Assembly (NCBI RefSeq): GCF_900155475.1
Contig: NZ_FXAM01000001.1
Location: 4,288,881-4,352,880, forward strand
DNA: 64,000 bases
Reading direction: 5' to 3'
Source of the DNA: Methylomagnum ishizawai
Lineage (GTDB): Bacteria > Pseudomonadota > Gammaproteobacteria > Methylococcales > Methylococcaceae
The notes under the pieces are model-generated. The model was given only the letters and a program-made list of their open reading frames with translations, made no database searches and was not told where the DNA came from. The translations under genes were made by a program, and so were the position numbers. Every line of letters begins with the position of its first letter. Within the stretch, counting starts at the first letter, position 1. Below are positions 62,718-64,000 of this stretch, in pieces.

Positions 62718-63793
62718 CTATGTACAGGACAAAACCCGCAATGCCCAGGCGAACTCATCGGACTTCTCGGTTGGGTTCAGGACGGTGTTGCGAAGGAAGT
62801 CGAGTCCGTGGCGGAAGAGGGACTTGAGGGGGCGCGACAGCGTTTTTTTTGACGGACGGGGCTGGGGCCGTCGTGGAGCAGTTCGCCGGTGCGGTAGGAC
62901 CAGGCGAAGGCCAGGGCAAGCAGGCCCATGAGCTTGGCGAGGCGCTTGGGGTCGGTGAGGTGGGTATCCTCCAAGTTGAAGCCCCTGGATTTCAAAGCGC
63001 CGAACAGGGTTTCCACTTGCCAGCGGTCGGCGTAGGCGTCGATGGCCCCGGCCTGTGGGGTGCCGGAGGAGGCGATGAACAGGAAGCCGCCGTCGTCGAG
63101 GCGCAGGGCGGAGAGGTGGACGAAGCAGCCCCACACCGGACGGCGCCCGACCAGGCGGTGGGTCTCGCCGGGCCGGAGCGAGCCGAACAATTGGTCCAAG
63201 CGCATCATCCGGTTCCAACTGTTGGGAACGCGGGTGTCGCGCTTGAGGCGCTGGTGGAAGGGAATGCCCTTCTGTTGCAGCCAGCGGAACCAGTCCTCGC
63301 CGATGAACTCGCGGTCGGCCAGCAGGGCGGCGATCCGGGCGGTGCCGAAGACCTTCAGGAAGCGCTCCATCAACGCGATGCGCTCGGCGGTGTCGGAGTT
63401 CCCCGCTTTGCCGAGGACGCTCCAGAACACCGGCACGGCCATCCCCCGGTGGGCGATCCCCAGGACCAGGAAGTTGATCTCGGCCAGGCCGAACTTCCAG
63501 TTCGTGCGGTCCAGGGTCAGCCGCCAGGGGCCGTCGCCGACCGGGACCAGCCGCACCAACAGGCGGGCGAGGACGTCCTGGTCCAACTCGAACGCGCGGA
63601 AGAAGCGCTGGAGCCGCTTGTAGTGGGACTCCACCTTGGCCGGACCGCCGAAGCCGGTGGCGAGTTCCGCCAGGTTGACGCTGCGCACCTTGAGCAGGGC
63701 CAGCAGGAAATGCGCGAGGAAGCCGATCCGGGCCCCGTGCCACGGCAGGTGCTCGGACAGGACGGCCTTGAGGTCTTGATGAGGGTCAGCCAT
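62718..63793 (-). CDS. IS4-type transposase with probable -1 frameshift
   Basis: The main frame (63793 to 62777) has 338 residues with the DDE core LTLDRTNWKFG, AALLADREFIGED and the signature YADRWQVETLFGALK. In that frame the end becomes Arg/Ser-rich after RQKK. At an A8 tract in the minus strand (complement of 62845-62852) the -1 frame continues as TLSRPLKSLFRHGLDFLRN and ends CT-stop at 62718-62720. This extension resembles the -1 C-terminus of the neighbouring IS4-type element, so a programmed shift at the A tract is likely. The stop codon uses bases of the target site. No clear ribosome site precedes the ATG. Confidence 0.78.
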
Positions 63794-63857
63794 CGGAGGT
63801 AAAAGCCGGATAGTTTACGCCTTTGGCAATCAAGCAGTTAGGTTTTTGTCCTGTACT
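62721..63857 (-). mobile_element. IS4-type insertion sequence, about 1137 bp, inserted in CTAG
   Basis: Terminal repeats TGTACAGGACAAAA at 62721-62734 and AGTACAGGACAAAA on the complement of 63844-63857 differ only at the first base. The flanks CTA and TAG reconstruct a CTAG target with a TA duplication. It carries one transposase gene on the minus strand. The boundaries are inferred from the repeats. Confidence 0.8.
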
Positions 63858-63869
63858 TAGGAGCGGGCC

Positions 63870-64000
63870 ATGTTGGAAGAGATGGGAGGAACCGTTGCAG
63901 ATCGCGCCGAAATCGAAGTGGGCGGGCGGGTTCTAGTAGGCGGGGAATGGTTAGTTGTTCTCAGGGTAAACAAGACAAGCGGCATTATTAACAGCTTAAC
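63870..64000 (+). CDS. Start of an unidentified gene running off the window
   Basis: ATG at 63870 preceded by AGGAG at six bases, then an open frame to the window end: MLEEMGGTVADRAEIEVGGR and on to a strand-rich segment ending VNKTSGIINSL. The VGGRVLVGGEW stretch suggests a small beta-barrel (KOW/SH3-like), as at the C-terminus of some plasmid- and phage-linked hypothetical proteins. 43 residues are not enough to name it. The insertion sequence ends 12 bases before the start codon. Confidence 0.5.
   Translation, partial: MLEEMGGTVADRAEIEVGGRVLVGGEWLVVLRVNKTSGIINSL

Noticed and set aside
62718-63743. Separate Arg/Pro-rich protein in the second IS4-type element
   Set aside because: Only its C-terminal part is meaningful, as the -1 extension of the transposase; the rest overlaps the DDE core in another frame.
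1-64000. CRISPR array, tRNA or rRNA gene
   Set aside because: No regularly spaced repeats, cloverleaf-like sequences with CCA-type ends or rRNA signatures were noticed; a covariance search would be needed to exclude a tRNA.

Overview
The window is GC-rich, densely packed chromosomal DNA from a gammaproteobacterium. The ftsE-ftsX-rpoH order, a GreB of gammaproteobacterial type, a NasST-controlled assimilatory nitrate cluster, a PEP-CTERM protein and several metal-efflux operons would suit a Methylococcaceae-type methanotroph. That assignment is an inference: no rRNA or methane-oxidation gene is present to fix the taxon. I saw no tRNA, rRNA or CRISPR array.

Layout. 0-6 kb: a secreted glycerophosphodiester phosphodiesterase, GreB, an EF-hand-like protein, a small lipoprotein and a radical SAM/SPASM protein with two C-terminal repeats. 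6-11 kb and 16-22 kb: two heavy-metal RND efflux operons, the first with a DUF3240 gene and no outer-membrane factor, the second a full CzcCBA-like set. Between them lie a beta/gamma-crystallin protein and a tightly joined DUF262-HipA gene pair. 22-23.6 kb: an FHA-PP2C phosphatase and a small membrane protein. 23.7-37.6 kb: nitrate assimilation (porin, nasT, nasS, nasA, nirD, nirB, a PP2C-kinase fusion and a NarK-type transporter), interrupted by one AT-richer opposite-strand gene coding HTH, HATPase and STAS-like domains. Three transcripts in this cluster (porin, nirBD, transporter) start with near-identical NasT-type leaders: an ANNGGC hexaloop hairpin followed by an intrinsic terminator.

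38-40 kb: GNAT, NERD, 2-oxoglutarate oxygenase and a small HTH-like gene. 40.3-48.6 kb: one long minus-strand operon in which an oligopeptide-type ABC transporter (binding protein, two permeases) is split by an AAA ATPase, a DUF4276 protein and a TPR-glycosyltransferase, all coupled by 4-bp overlaps. 48.8-51.8 kb: an IS5-like and an ISAs1 element bracket a PEP-CTERM gene, with readable target duplications. 52-61.2 kb: mostly housekeeping and signalling genes (cupin, CZB chemoreceptor, fabI, an atypical sigma-54-type activator, phospholipid methyltransferase, rpoH with a perfect CIRCE operator, ftsX, ftsE, zur). 61.2-64 kb: two IS4-type elements that share a poly-A -1 frameshift site near the transposase C-terminus, a broken biotin-carrier gene and the start of an unidentified gene.

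Most likely to be new biology: the DUF262-HipA dyad, the ATPase-DUF4276-TPR cassette inside an ABC operon, the HTH-HATPase-STAS gene inserted in the nitrate cluster with its TTGAC repeats, the NasT regulon that includes a porin, and the CIRCE-controlled rpoH.
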